From Neoarius graeffei (lineage: Eukaryota > Chordata > Actinopteri > Siluriformes > Ariidae): 64,000 nucleotides of DNA. Shown here piece by piece: positions 1 through 9,449 of the stretch. Position 1 is the stretch's first letter. Every line of letters begins with the position of its first letter. The stretch is taken from positions 61,844,738 to 61,908,737 of the forward strand of contig NC_083587.1 of the NCBI RefSeq assembly GCF_027579695.1, read 5' to 3'. Below the pieces are notes generated by a model. It was not told the origin of the DNA, did not search any database, and saw nothing but the letters and a program-made list of their open reading frames with translations. The translations under genes and the position numbers were made by a program.

Positions 1-572
1 TGAAGATCACGGGCACCCAGTATGTTTTTCCGGTCTTGACCCTTACGCACAGAGATCCTTCCAAATTCTCTGGATCTTTTGATGATATTATGCACTGTAG
101 ATGATGATATGTTCAAACTCTTTGCAATGTTACACTGTCAAACTCCTTTTTGATATTGCGCCACTATTTGTCGGCGCAGAATTAGGGGGATTGGTGATCC
201 TCTTCCCATCTTTACTTCTGAGAGCCGCTGCCACTCCAAGATGCTCTTTTTATACCCAGTCATGTTAATGACCTATTGCCAATTGACCTAATGAGTTGCA
301 ATTTGGTCCTCCAGCTGTTGCTTTTTTGCACCTTTAACTTTTCCAGCCTCTTATTGCCCCTGTCCCAACTTTTTTGAGATGCGTTGCTGTCATGAAATTT
401 CAAATGAGCCAATATTTGGCATGAAATTTCAAAATGTCTCACTTTCGACATTTGATACGTTGTCTATGTTCTATTGTGAATACAATATCAGTTTTTGAGA
501 TTTGTAAATTATTGCATTCCGTTTTTATTTACAATTTGTACTTTGTCCCAACTTTTTTGGAATCAGGGTTGT
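1..572 (-). mobile_element. DNA transposon remnant, family unassigned
   Basis: The right end reads as a typical fish repeat terminus (tttgtcccaacttttttgg, then gggttgta near 572), and a related terminus ends near 27,850. The body contains no open transposase; the 63-codon frame here is not gene-like. Family assignment (Kolobok-like or other) cannot be made by eye. The left end lies outside the window. Confidence 0.5.
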
Positions 573-710
573 AGGTAGCGGTCTGAGTGAATGACCTTGA
601 CGTCTGTAACGTCACAGCAGGAAGGCTATTGGACTCCTCGCCATTTCCACTATACTAAAACACAGAGCTGACCGCAACTCCGATCCTCCATTTTGAGTTA
701 ATTTATCGCC

Positions 711-971
711 ATGCCACATAGATGTGTTTCTGGCGGGTGCAGCAACACGACAGAAGGTGGATTTACGTTGCATTCATGGCCCAAGAATGTTCAAACTGCA
801 AAGATTTGGACGTGCTTTGCAAGAAGTTCACGGGCACATTGGGCGCCTATGAAGTGGTCTCTCCTCTGTTCTGTACATTTTACTGAAGACTTGTACAAAA
901 CCTCTGATCTGTTGAGGAGCGTTGGCTATAAGCCCATATTGAAAGAGGGTGCAGTACCAGCAATGAAATAA
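711..971 (+). CDS. THAP-domain reading frame (transposon exon)
   Basis: An ATG at 711 opens an 86-codon frame matching a whole THAP zinc finger: an early Cys pair (C-V-S-G-G-C after M-P-H-R), a central W-T-C-F segment, then the C-S-V-H-F pair that completes the C2CH ligand set, and a C-terminal L-K-E-G-A-V-P box typical of THAP domains. THAP domains bind DNA and occur in host THAP proteins and in several transposase families. The frame ends at TAA just after A-V-P. A GTAAGT donor-like site follows the insertion point of two SINEs. No transposase core is visible nearby, so this looks like the first exon of a decayed THAP transposon rather than a host gene. Confidence 0.6.
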   Translation: MPHRCVSGGCSNTTEGGFTLHSWPKNVQTAKIWTCFARSSRAHWAPMKWSLLCSVHFTEDLYKTSDLLRSVGYKPILKEGAVPAMK

Positions 972-1000
972 AACTGCAAGAAAAGGAAAGTATTTATTTT

Positions 1001-1359
1001 CATCTCATTATCTTGAGCCGCTTTATCCTGTTCTACAGGGTTGCAGGCAAGCTGGAGCCTATCCCAGCTGACTACGGGCGAAAGGCGGGGTACACCCTGG
1101 ACAAGTCGCCAGGTCATCACAGGGCTGACACATAGACACAGACAACCATTCACACCTACGGTCAATTTAGAGTCACCAGTTAACCTAACCTGCATGTCTT
1201 TGGACTGTGGGGGAAACCGGAGCACCCGGAGGAAACCCACGCGGACATGGGGAGAACATGCAAACTCCACACAGAAAGGCCCTCGCCGGCCACGGGGCTC
1301 GAACCCGGACCTTTTTGCTGTGAGGCGACAGTGCTAACCACTACACCGCCGTGCCGCCC
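1001..1359 (-). mobile_element. tRNA-derived SINE (DANA/Mermaid-like)
   Basis: Full-length copy in reverse: the tRNA-like head (ggcggcacggtggtgtagtg reversed) ends near 1359 and the catctcatt tail starts at 1001. Together with the next copy it sits in a target flanked by AAAAGGAAAGTA (about 980 and 1775). Confidence 0.85.
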
Positions 1360-1374
1360 ATCATTTATTTTATT

Positions 1375-1749
1375 ATCTCATCTCATTATCTTGAGCCACT
1401 TTATCCTGTTCTACAGGGTCGCAGGCAAGCTGGAGCCTATCCCAGCTGACTACGGGCGAAAGGCGGGGTACACCCTGGACAAGTCGCCAGGTCATCACAG
1501 GGCTGACACACAGACACAGACAACCATTCACACTCACATTCACACCTACGGTCAATTTAGAGTCACCAGTTAACCTAATCTGCATGTCTTTGGACTGTGG
1601 GGGAAACCGGAGCACCCGGAGGAAACCCACGTTGACACTGGGAGAACATGCAAACTCCGCACAGAAAGGCCCTCGCCGGCCACGGGGCTTGAATTCGGAC
1701 CTTCTTGCTGTGAGGCGACAGTGCTAACCACTACACCACTGTGCTGCCC
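1375..1749 (-). mobile_element. tRNA-derived SINE (DANA/Mermaid-like)
   Basis: Second full-length reverse copy directly beside the first, flanked by ATTTATTTTATT repeats. The two are independent insertions: each has its own tail and duplication. Confidence 0.85.
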
Positions 1750-1938
1750 AGTATTTATTTTATTATTATTATTTTAAAAAAGGAAAGTAAGTTCAGTTGC
1801 ACCAGTCTTCCTGGAGTGTGAGCTGAGGATTGTTGGTAAAACCTGGGACAGAATGGGATGTGACATATTATTGCTCAGGCAGTGACCTCCCCGCAGTTGT
1901 TGCTAAAACCGGTGACGTTCCGTCCCGGGTTTTAGTAA

Positions 1939-2136
1939 TTGCCTGAGCCGAGCAGTAATGGCGGAGTACTCAGTATGGAGAAAATGGAGAATGAGTGGAC
2001 CAGTCATCTGATTTCTCCATTGGATATGCTCGCCTCAGCAGCAATATCTTGCCCTGACGTGGAAGAAGCAAATGAACAGAGAACTGAACGAACAACTGAA
2101 AGTCAGATTGTTTCAAAACAATCGGCCACAAGATAG
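1939..2136 (+). other. Short open frame downstream of THAP repeat, unassigned
   Basis: A 65-codon acidic frame with no recognisable domain, in the sequence that would have followed the THAP exon before the two SINEs landed. It may be a second exon of the same dead transposon. A head fragment of the SINE (gggtggcacggtggtgtag) lies at 2244-2262. Confidence 0.2.
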
Positions 2137-2269
2137 GCCTTCAAGAAGAGAGAACATGAGTAAGATGTGACTCTCATTTGGATACAAAACTACAAAAACA
2201 ACACTCGTTGTTTACTTGCATTTAGATTAATACATGTAACTTGGGTGGCACGGTGGTGTAGATAAAAAT

Positions 2270-3709
2270 GTTTGCAAATGTTTGCAAATATCTGAGCAGC
2301 ATATTCCATAAGAGCGCACATTTTGGATTAAAAAAGAAAACATCATGAAGACTACTAGAAAATGTTTGGTGCAAAATGAAGACGCGAGTGTGACAAAGTG
2401 TCCAGAAGAACTGTGGCTGGTTCTGGAAGATGCTCAGTAAAACCTACAGCTCATTTCCTTATAAAACTGCACTCACTGGACCGCAGACTACTTTTTTTTT
2501 TAAAGCAAAGGGTCGTCTCACACCAAATATCGACTTTGTTTCATTTATTATGGCTGACTGATTACTGTTGATAGTATTTTTTTTATGTTGAAACATTTCA
2601 TTTAATTATTTTTTCAGCCATTTCTGATCTGCAGCATTACTTTACATGACCCTTCTTGAAGATCTTCATCATTTGCTCCAGACAATCAACCGAATTAAAA
2701 TTACAACTTATGCTGAATTAGAACATTCAAGATTCATGAATGAAAAAGACACACTGTATGCTTTAATGAGCGATTTCATTTTTCAGGAATTCTCCAGAAT
2801 CATTTGATTTCCTTTGCAGGGAAATGCACTATGATGGTACTTACAGTACATATTTACTTACCAATTCAATCCTGTTCAAACAGTGTCACTGTGGGTTTGT
2901 CAAAGATGGAAAGATGTGTGATTCAGGGAAAAAAACCCGATCTATCCATATTTTCAATTTGAAAATTTCAGGATTGTCGTGTTAGCTGACTTTTTCATCT
3001 TGATTAACTGCTGAATCTGGAACACTGGATGTAACACAGGAATGCAGCTTGGATGGAACTCCTGTCCATCACAGGCCACGATGTGTACACACACAATCAC
3101 GCAATCACACACACAATCACACACTCGTTCACGCCCTGGGTCAATTAAGCGTAGCCAGTGTGTGTTGTCTTTTGGAAACTGGAGAACCAAAAGGAAAACT
3201 TTGTGGACACGTGGTGGAACAAAAAACGAACAGTAACTTGAGCCGAGGATCAAACAGTAGAGGTGTGAAGCTGCAACACCACATGATGCACAGATATTTA
3301 AGATATGAATGATTTATTATTATTATTATTATTATGGGGCGGCACGGTGGTGTAGTGGTTAGCGCTGTGGCCTCACAGCAAGAAGGTCTGGGTTCGAGCC
3401 CTGTGGCCAGCGAGGGCCTTTCTGTGTGGAGTTTGCATGTTCTCCCCGTGTCCGCGTGGGTTTCCTCTGGGTGCTCCGGTTTCCCCCACAGTCCAAAGAC
3501 ATGCAGGTTAGGTTAACTGGTGACTCTAAATTGACCGTAGGTGTGAATGTGAGTGTGAATGGTTGTCTGTGTCTATGTGTCAGCCCTGTGATGACCTGGC
3601 GACTTGTCCAGGGTGTACCCCGCCTTTCGCCCGTAGTCAGCTGGGATAGGCTCCAGCTTGCCTGCAACCCTGTAGAACAGGATAAAGTGGCTAGAGATAA
3701 TGAGATGAG
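2270..3709 (+). repeat. 1.4-kb duplicated segment, copy 1
   Basis: Nearly identical to 13,395-14,832, including a SINE at the same internal position (3336-3709 and 14,458-14,832) after the same (ATT)n run. Similarity begins at atgtttgcaaat and stops at the SINE 3' tail. Copy 1 has a longer (CA)-rich stretch near 3090-3120. No gene is visible inside. Confidence 0.8.
3336..3709 (+). mobile_element. tRNA-derived SINE (DANA/Mermaid-like)
   Basis: Full-length forward copy with box-A/box-B-like head, conserved core and gatgaga tail, inserted in an (ATT)n tract. It is shared with the duplicate at 14,458. Confidence 0.9.
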
Positions 3710-3807
3710 AATGTGATTGTCTCAGTTCATCTGATTATTTAATTAGCCTTTTACGTTTTATCAGTGAAAATGCATGCATGTACATGGATGTTGCAGAAGT
3801 TATAACA

Positions 3808-3812
3808 CCTAT
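3808..3812. repeat. Target-site duplication CCTAT, left of ERV1
   Basis: CCTAT here and at 11,618-11,622 flank ERV1 exactly; five base pairs fits a retroviral integrase. Confidence 0.9.
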
Positions 3813-3904
3813 TGTTAAAATTGCGCTGCGTGCTGTTCAGATGCGTTACCAGGAGATCTCCGAGGACAAGAAGAGAGCGAACCACATGAGTTAAATCAAT
3901 CTGG

Positions 3905-3910
3905 TTTATT
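3905..3910 (-). promoter_or_regulatory. ERV1 poly(A) signal
   Basis: AATAAA on the minus strand, 37-50 bp downstream of the TATA box; it would end the viral transcripts in R of the 3' LTR. Confidence 0.75.
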
Positions 3911-3946
3911 CTCAGTCGTGCCCTTAACGCACAGCTGCGTCGGGCG

Positions 3947-3954
3947 TTTATATA
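3947..3954 (-). promoter_or_regulatory. ERV1 LTR TATA box
   Basis: TATATAAA on the minus strand; the same box is in the 5' LTR, where it would drive the provirus. Confidence 0.8.
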
Positions 3955-4246
3955 CACGCTGCGTAGGGAGTATCAGCAGTGGAAAGTTATGGAATGTGCT
4001 TTGCACACTCAGTATCAAGGTCACACAGGAGTTATGCACAGTTCAACAAGATGTTTCACACAAAAACATAGACAAAATCAGAATATGAAACGGGAACAGA
4101 ACATATGAAAAGTACAAAATGTACAGAGCAGCGCGTATTATCTCTGGCCTAAAGTTAACCCTAAACTGCTACACTACACGACAGTCACCCTTGGGCCACG
4201 CATTTACAAGAGTAGGTTTAGGAGTATTCAGGATTATATTCTTACA

Positions 4247-4259
4247 ATCCCCTCTTTAA
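4247..4259 (-). promoter_or_regulatory. ERV1 polypurine tract
   Basis: Minus strand TTAAAGAGGGGAT directly against the 3' LTR; this is the plus-strand priming site for reverse transcription. Confidence 0.9.
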
Positions 4260-4286
4260 TACTCTGACGCAAGCCCAGAGTATTAT

Positions 4287-5579
4287 TCACACCCCAGTCT
4301 TGGCCGACACAGGGATATAACCTGTGTGCGAGATCATCATATTATATATACGATCCATGCAACAACGGAAAAGAAACGGGCCACACAGGCACACCAGAAG
4401 GCCAATAAACACAACGGGAATGATCATAGAGATATAAGGAGCCAGATTTCCGAACAAAACGTGCAACCACCCCCATCCCCAGGGCGAGCTAGCTTGCTCG
4501 TCCATATGTAAATCGTGAGCTACCTGTCGCATCTTTCTTAATTGTTTTGCAATCTCCCCGAAGCTTTCGTCGTCCTTATTAGGAACGAAGGTACAGCAAG
4601 AGTCGCCTATCATTGCACAAACACCGCCCTCTTTAGCGAGAAGTATGTCTAAAGCCATTCGATTCTGGGTTGTCATTAAGCGCAACGCCGTTAGTTCGAC
4701 GCGGATGCCTTCCATAGCGGCGTTAGTAGCATTAACAAAGGTAGCAAGACGATAGTGAGTTACTTCTAGTTGGTTCCATACCTGTGTTAGACCGTATTGT
4801 GGGACCAACGATTGCCAAAATTTATTCCATTTGCTTTCTAATTGATGTTCAGAAGGCGGGAAAAAATCGTCGTCTACGGATCGCCGCCTTCGGCCCGTAT
4901 TGAGAACCTCAGGGACGGGCACAACAGTAAATGCATGCTGGACCTGAACCAGGGCACACAGGCCGCGTTGAAGAGAGGGAAGGTAAGACCACAACTTACC
5001 CCGGTTGCAATCCCAATACCAATCTGGTAGCCAGATCGGGTAGTCAGAATTAAACATGGTACGTCCCGCCGTGTCCCGTTTCAGGTTAAAGATATGTTGA
5101 CAACGGCAGCCAGGTAGACCTTTCTGCCAGGGGGAAGAAAAATTTCTCCGGATACATACGGTTGGGTTCGAAAGACTACAGTGATTGAACGCCTCTCGGT
5201 CTACTTCCGTACCGTCACCTTCATATCGATGAAAGCATACTGAATAATTCATAGAGGTATCCCAGTGTATTGACAACCTTACCTCTGGGTCTGTATTGTC
5301 TGTCAGGAAAACCTTAGTTTGAGTATACGAGGGCCACAGGCTGAGCCATGTCATATTAACCTTAGAGTAGTTAGATGGGGCTATTCGGACCGGAAAAGGA
5401 TCGCTGCTGTCATGGGGTAACAAAGAACACACATAACAAGGTATACTCATATTCATTGATGTTTTTACAGTGAAGTTTATATATTTCCAAAACTCGTTAT
5501 CCCTTGGGTCCCGGTGTATTGCTTGTGCGGGTAACCCTGCCCCAAGCGTTGAGATCAGCACGATGATGAAGAAAGTCAT
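4287..5579 (-). CDS. env: ERV1 env: retroviral envelope glycoprotein
   Basis: An open frame of 430 codons from the ATG at 5579; three further upstream codons begin at a GTG and are unlikely to be used. It has an N-terminal hydrophobic signal peptide (residues 1-20), a short SU of about 230 residues with a C-Y-V-C motif (48-51) and several N-glycosylation sites, and a basic R-R-R-R cleavage site (230-233). TM has a heptad-like helix, an immunosuppressive-domain-like stretch followed by CX6CC (321-329), a W-rich membrane-proximal stretch (near 367-373), a membrane span (about 377-405) and a short cytoplasmic tail. In other retroviruses CXXC plus CX6CC form an SU-TM disulfide. The residues after the cleavage site are acidic rather than a hydrophobic fusion peptide, which is unusual. 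env would be translated from a spliced message. Confidence 0.92.
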   Translation of the reverse strand: MTFFIIVLISTLGAGLPAQAIHRDPRDNEFWKYINFTVKTSMNMSIPCYVCSLLPHDSSDPFPVRIAPSNYSKVNMTWLSLWPSYTQTKVFLTDNTDPEVRLSIHWDTSMNYSVCFHRYEGDGTEVDREAFNHCSLSNPTVCIRRNFSSPWQKGLPGCRCQHIFNLKRDTAGRTMFNSDYPIWLPDWYWDCNRGKLWSYLPSLQRGLCALVQVQHAFTVVPVPEVLNTGRRRRSVDDDFFPPSEHQLESKWNKFWQSLVPQYGLTQVWNQLEVTHYRLATFVNATNAAMEGIRVELTALRLMTTQNRMALDILLAKEGGVCAMIGDSCCTFVPNKDDESFGEIAKQLRKMRQVAHDLHMDEQASSPWGWGWLHVLFGNLAPYISMIIPVVFIGLLVCLCGPFLFRCCMDRIYNMMISHTGYIPVSAKTGV

Positions 5580-5828
5580 ACTGGTCACTGACTTTGTTCT
5601 CTAATGCTCACAGGGTGCAGACGGCGAAAAATATCACAGGCTCCCGTGCTTTTCAGACTCTTCAGCCCAGAACTTTGCAAGACTCACCAACCATCCCCTC
5701 TTTGTAGATCAGCCGAAACTGGATTGCTCCAGATGCTGGAAGGGGATCCCTGAAAAGGCCGTCAGCTATTGTCACAGCAACTTTCTGAAACACAAAAGTC
5801 TGTTAAGCATCAACAATACAGATTTCTA
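5580..5828 (-). promoter_or_regulatory. pol-env spacer with candidate env splice acceptor and second purine tract
   Basis: pol and env do not overlap. A TTTTCAG acceptor-like site (AG at 5751-5750) could join the leader donor at 11,150 to env. A purine tract AAAGAGGGGAT (5703-5693) repeats the 3' tract exactly over 11 bases. Both functions are inferred from sequence alone. Confidence 0.5.
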
Positions 5829-8800
5829 TTACATTGGAGCCTTCTTTATTCTGCTGGCATGGATCCACTGTGGAAAAAGGTCCGTTAGCACAGCCGTGCG
5901 AGTTACAGCGAGTACATCGGTGGGCCCACTGTAGGGTGACTCCTCCATGGGAGCGTTTAGTTTAGCGAATCTCTTTACTAAAACTCTGTCCCCTACCTCA
6001 AAGGGGTGAGTGTGTGCCTCTGGAATGGGAGGCTTTTTGGAATTTACTCTCGCCCAATACTCATCCAGCACCCGCATGAGACCCACCGCGTACTCGCTGA
6101 GATGTACTTCAAGATCACCCGTTCCTATAACCTGCATGCCTCTACGCCAAGGGACAGGAAAGGGGCGTCCCATGACGAGCTCGTACGGAGATAAATTGTC
6201 GAGAGCGACCTGAGCAGTCATGCGCATATCAGCGAGGACCAACGGTAAAACTTGGACCCAATTTTTCGTGCCTGCGTCTTGCATAGCCTTACGCAACTTA
6301 CCCTTAATTGTTCTATTCGCGCGCTCCACAATGCCAGAGGACTGTGGATGGTATGGGATATGAAAACGCCAATTGATCTTGAGGTCTTTACATAGCTCCT
6401 GCGTTACCTTAGAGGTGAACGGCGTTCCCTTATCAGAGTCAATTCCTACCGGAAGACCATAACGTGGGATAATTTCCTGTGTAAGTTTGTTCACTGCTGT
6501 TCGGGCGTTCTCTTTGCTACACGGGAAAGCCTCAATCCACCGTGAAAATTTGTCAATCATGACCAAAAGGTATTTGAACGGGCCCTGCTTTGGCATGTGA
6601 GTGAAGTCGATCTGCCATTCTTGGAAAGGCGTGTCGGGTATGGGAAGGTGCTGATGTACCGCGCCTGGTTTAGATAGATTATTCTGGGCGCACGTTAAAC
6701 ACTTGTCCAGAATGTTGTGTGCGTCTGTGTGCAAATTATTGATGCAGAATGTTCTGTTCATATCCTCCACTACCCCTCTTCGGCCGCGATGAGTGGGACC
6801 ATGGAACTCGCGGACGAGAAAGGGAGTACAGTGACGAGGTAAACAAAGACGGCCCTGTGCGTCAAGCAAAACGCCACTCTTCTCTGTCGCGCCCTGGGCG
6901 TCCCAGAACTGTGTATCTGCCACAGAGGCCGAGGCCTGGATAGAAATGAGATCTATGTCAGGTAAGACAGCGCTAACCATGCGATCAGTAGAAACTAAAG
7001 CACAATTAAAGCCTGGAGGCAGGACACCGGATGCGGCTGCAGCTTTAGCGACTCGATCAGCGAATGAATTGCCCTTTACTTCAAATGAGTCCCCTCTTGT
7101 GTGCGCGCGTGTCTTAACAATGGCCAACGTGCACGGAAGGAGACAGGCGGTGATTAAATCAGTAACAAGTGAAGAATGAGAAATGGGCTTACCGTCGGCT
7201 GTCGTAAACCCCCGAGACGCCCAAATGCGGCCGAAGTCGTGCGCCACGCCGAAAGCGTAGCGTGAGTCGGTGTAAATAGTAACGTCTGTGTCTTGAGCCA
7301 AAATACATGCGCGAGTCAAAGCATAGAGCTCCGCAGCCTGAGCAGAAGAAAAAGGCAAAGAATGAGCTTCAACAATTTCATCAGGGAGGCGACAAACAGA
7401 GTAACCACACAGGAACACACCATCCGCAGGGCGGGAACAGGAACCATCTACAAAAAGAGAATCGCCTGTGGAAAGAGGGGTGGAGTGTAAGTCTGGGCGG
7501 ATGCTAGTCTCAAAAACGATATTAGAAAGACAGTCATGTGAGTCAAACGCAACATCGTCATCCTGTGAGTTAAGAAGACGCTGAAGAGCGTGGGCGACAG
7601 AATCAAACGACGAGGAGGGCTTAACAGTGAGATGCTCTGTGGCCAAAAGAATAAACTCATAGCCAGAGCGACGCTGAGCAGACAAATGCTGAGTGCTAAG
7701 ATTCCGCAGAATGTACACGACGTCATGTGAAGTGTGTAAAATGAGCGGATGCGACAAAACAAGTTTTTCAGCGTCCGTGACCATGAGAGCACACGCAGCA
7801 ACAGCCCTAAGACAGCCAGGAAGCCCTTGTGCCACAGCGTCAAGAGTTTTAGACAGAAACGCGCAAGGTCGCATGCCCCCCCCGTGCTCCTGAGCCAGCA
7901 CCCCAGAGGCGGTCCCCTTCTGATTGCACACATACAGGTGAAACGGCAAACGATAGTTCGGCAGCCCGAGAGCAGGGGCGGAGCACAAAGCTTGCTTCAG
8001 AGCCTTGAAGGCCGTTAGCATGTCCTCAGTCCAGACCAGGGGCTGAGTCAAAGGATCTGAGTGACTTATAGCTGAACGCAAACACTTGTCATAGATTGAA
8101 CAGTCAGGGATCCATTGACGACAGTAATTGATGAGGCCCAGAAATGCCATGAGAGCGTGCTTGGTTGCAGGTACCTGAGTGTCCATAATGACTTGAACGC
8201 GTTCCGGGCTAAGCCTCCTGGAACCCTGGGAGAGGTCATGTCCCAAGTAGCGAACAGTTGTGAGGCAAAACTGCAACTTCGTGCGGGAGACCTTGAAACC
8301 CTTCTGCGCCAGGAGTGTGAGGAGAGACAATGTGGCGGCAGCACAAGCGTCTTGATCCTCCGCCGTTACCAGAAGATCATCCGCGTACTGGAGCACCGTG
8401 GAGCCCCGGGGAAGACAGAGATCAGCCAGCGCGTCCCGCAATACGGCAGTGAAGACCGCCGGTGAGTCAATGAAACCCTGTGGCAACCGCGTCCACGTGT
8501 ATTGTCTTCCCCTGTGTGTGAAAGCAAACAGGGGCTGAGTCTCATGGCCCACAGGAACACTGAAAAAGGCAGAGCACAAATCAATCACAGAGAAATAAGC
8601 ATGGTCACACGGAATAGAAGACATAAGAGAAGGAACGTCAGGGACCACTGGAGCCACGGGAACGATGAGTTCATTTATTTTACGTAGATCTTGAGTGAGG
8701 CGCCATGTGCCATCCGGTTTTGGGACCGGGTTCACTGGGGTGTTATACGGGCTGACACAAGGAACCACGACACCTTGCTGCAAAAGAGATTGTAGAATAT

Positions 8801-9410
8801 TGTCAATACCATCGAGCTTACTAGGAGACAGAGGGTATTGTTTAACATAAACAGGTGTAGAGTGTTTAATAACAGCTTCATACGGAGAGCAGCTCACAGA
8901 GCCCACATCGTCCTTATGATCCGCCCACAGGGTGTTAGGAAGAGCAGAGAGAACAGGGGAAAGAGCTTGGGACGTACAAGCAGCGTTCAGAATGTTATGT
9001 GGCAGCACAGAACTGGATAGAGCAAAAACATCAGGCGGAGCACCGTCCGGAGTATCAACAATCATGTGTGAGCCGCTAAAGGAGATCGAGAGTCCGAGAA
9101 GACTCATGAGGTCGCGACCTAAAAGATTAAAAGGGCACTCTGGCATAAAAATGAAAGAGTGTGAAAAACGCAATGAAGGGTCCAGAGTGCAGATGACAGG
9201 TAAGGGTGGTGTACAACTAGAGTCAAAAGGAACCCCTTCTATCCCCACAGAGCTAACAAACCGTGTAGATAAAGGACCCTCATAATCCCTCCCTACTGAG
9301 GACATAGTGGCCCCAGTATCAAGTATAAACGGATACTCCCTTCCTGCCAAACACAGAGGCACAAGAGGGAGCTCCGCGTTACGAGGAGAGCTAAAAGAGA
9401 GATTTAACAT
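5829..9410 (-). CDS. pol: ERV1 pol: protease, reverse transcriptase, RNase H, integrase
   Basis: One uninterrupted frame, 1,193 codons from its first ATG. Protease has L-D-T-G-A-T with Asp31. RT has the V-I-D-L motif (Asp277) and Y-A-D-D at 342-345. RNase H has F-V-D-G (Asp655), Glu694 and Asp715. Integrase has the H-H-C-C zinc site (His870, His874, Cys904, Cys907) and the catalytic Asp935, Asp993, Glu1029; its C-terminus ends like gammaretroviral integrases (H-A-S-R). The frame is open upstream to the gag UAG at 9449, so the natural product is a Gag-Pol readthrough protein, not one started at this ATG. No key residue is missing. Confidence 0.95.
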   Translation of the reverse strand: MLNLSFSSPRNAELPLVPLCLAGREYPFILDTGATMSSVGRDYEGPLSTRFVSSVGIEGVPFDSSCTPPLPVICTLDPSLRFSHSFIFMPECPFNLLGRDLMSLLGLSISFSGSHMIVDTPDGAPPDVFALSSSVLPHNILNAACTSQALSPVLSALPNTLWADHKDDVGSVSCSPYEAVIKHSTPVYVKQYPLSPSKLDGIDNILQSLLQQGVVVPCVSPYNTPVNPVPKPDGTWRLTQDLRKINELIVPVAPVVPDVPSLMSSIPCDHAYFSVIDLCSAFFSVPVGHETQPLFAFTHRGRQYTWTRLPQGFIDSPAVFTAVLRDALADLCLPRGSTVLQYADDLLVTAEDQDACAAATLSLLTLLAQKGFKVSRTKLQFCLTTVRYLGHDLSQGSRRLSPERVQVIMDTQVPATKHALMAFLGLINYCRQWIPDCSIYDKCLRSAISHSDPLTQPLVWTEDMLTAFKALKQALCSAPALGLPNYRLPFHLYVCNQKGTASGVLAQEHGGGMRPCAFLSKTLDAVAQGLPGCLRAVAACALMVTDAEKLVLSHPLILHTSHDVVYILRNLSTQHLSAQRRSGYEFILLATEHLTVKPSSSFDSVAHALQRLLNSQDDDVAFDSHDCLSNIVFETSIRPDLHSTPLSTGDSLFVDGSCSRPADGVFLCGYSVCRLPDEIVEAHSLPFSSAQAAELYALTRACILAQDTDVTIYTDSRYAFGVAHDFGRIWASRGFTTADGKPISHSSLVTDLITACLLPCTLAIVKTRAHTRGDSFEVKGNSFADRVAKAAAASGVLPPGFNCALVSTDRMVSAVLPDIDLISIQASASVADTQFWDAQGATEKSGVLLDAQGRLCLPRHCTPFLVREFHGPTHRGRRGVVEDMNRTFCINNLHTDAHNILDKCLTCAQNNLSKPGAVHQHLPIPDTPFQEWQIDFTHMPKQGPFKYLLVMIDKFSRWIEAFPCSKENARTAVNKLTQEIIPRYGLPVGIDSDKGTPFTSKVTQELCKDLKINWRFHIPYHPQSSGIVERANRTIKGKLRKAMQDAGTKNWVQVLPLVLADMRMTAQVALDNLSPYELVMGRPFPVPWRRGMQVIGTGDLEVHLSEYAVGLMRVLDEYWARVNSKKPPIPEAHTHPFEVGDRVLVKRFAKLNAPMEESPYSGPTDVLAVTRTAVLTDLFPQWIHASRIKKAPM

Positions 9411-9446
9411 GGCAACGGCTGTGGATTCCGTACCCTGGGGGCAGCC

Positions 9447-9449
9447 CTA
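9447..9449 (-). promoter_or_regulatory. gag UAG stop, readthrough site
   Basis: gag ends in TAG followed by G; pol continues in the same frame with twelve open codons before its first ATG. This is the gammaretrovirus/epsilonretrovirus suppression layout rather than a frameshift. Confidence 0.85.

Larger units (their letters stand above)
3813..4246 (-). repeat. ERV1 3' LTR
   Basis: 434 bp, TG...CA ends in provirus orientation. On the minus strand it has a TATATAAA box (3954-3947) and an AATAAA signal (3910-3905) about 40 bp later, so R is short and begins near 3920. Identical to the 5' LTR except at 3928 and 4198. Confidence 0.95.

Noticed and set aside
3334-3716. Repeated frames with conserved F-A-C-S-P-R-V-R-V-G-F text, seen at many positions
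   Set aside because: They are translations of the SINE core, repeated at every copy on both strands; not genes.
7448-7933. 161-codon minus-strand frame within ERV1 pol
   Set aside because: Overlaps pol in another frame and has no homology signs; a shadow.
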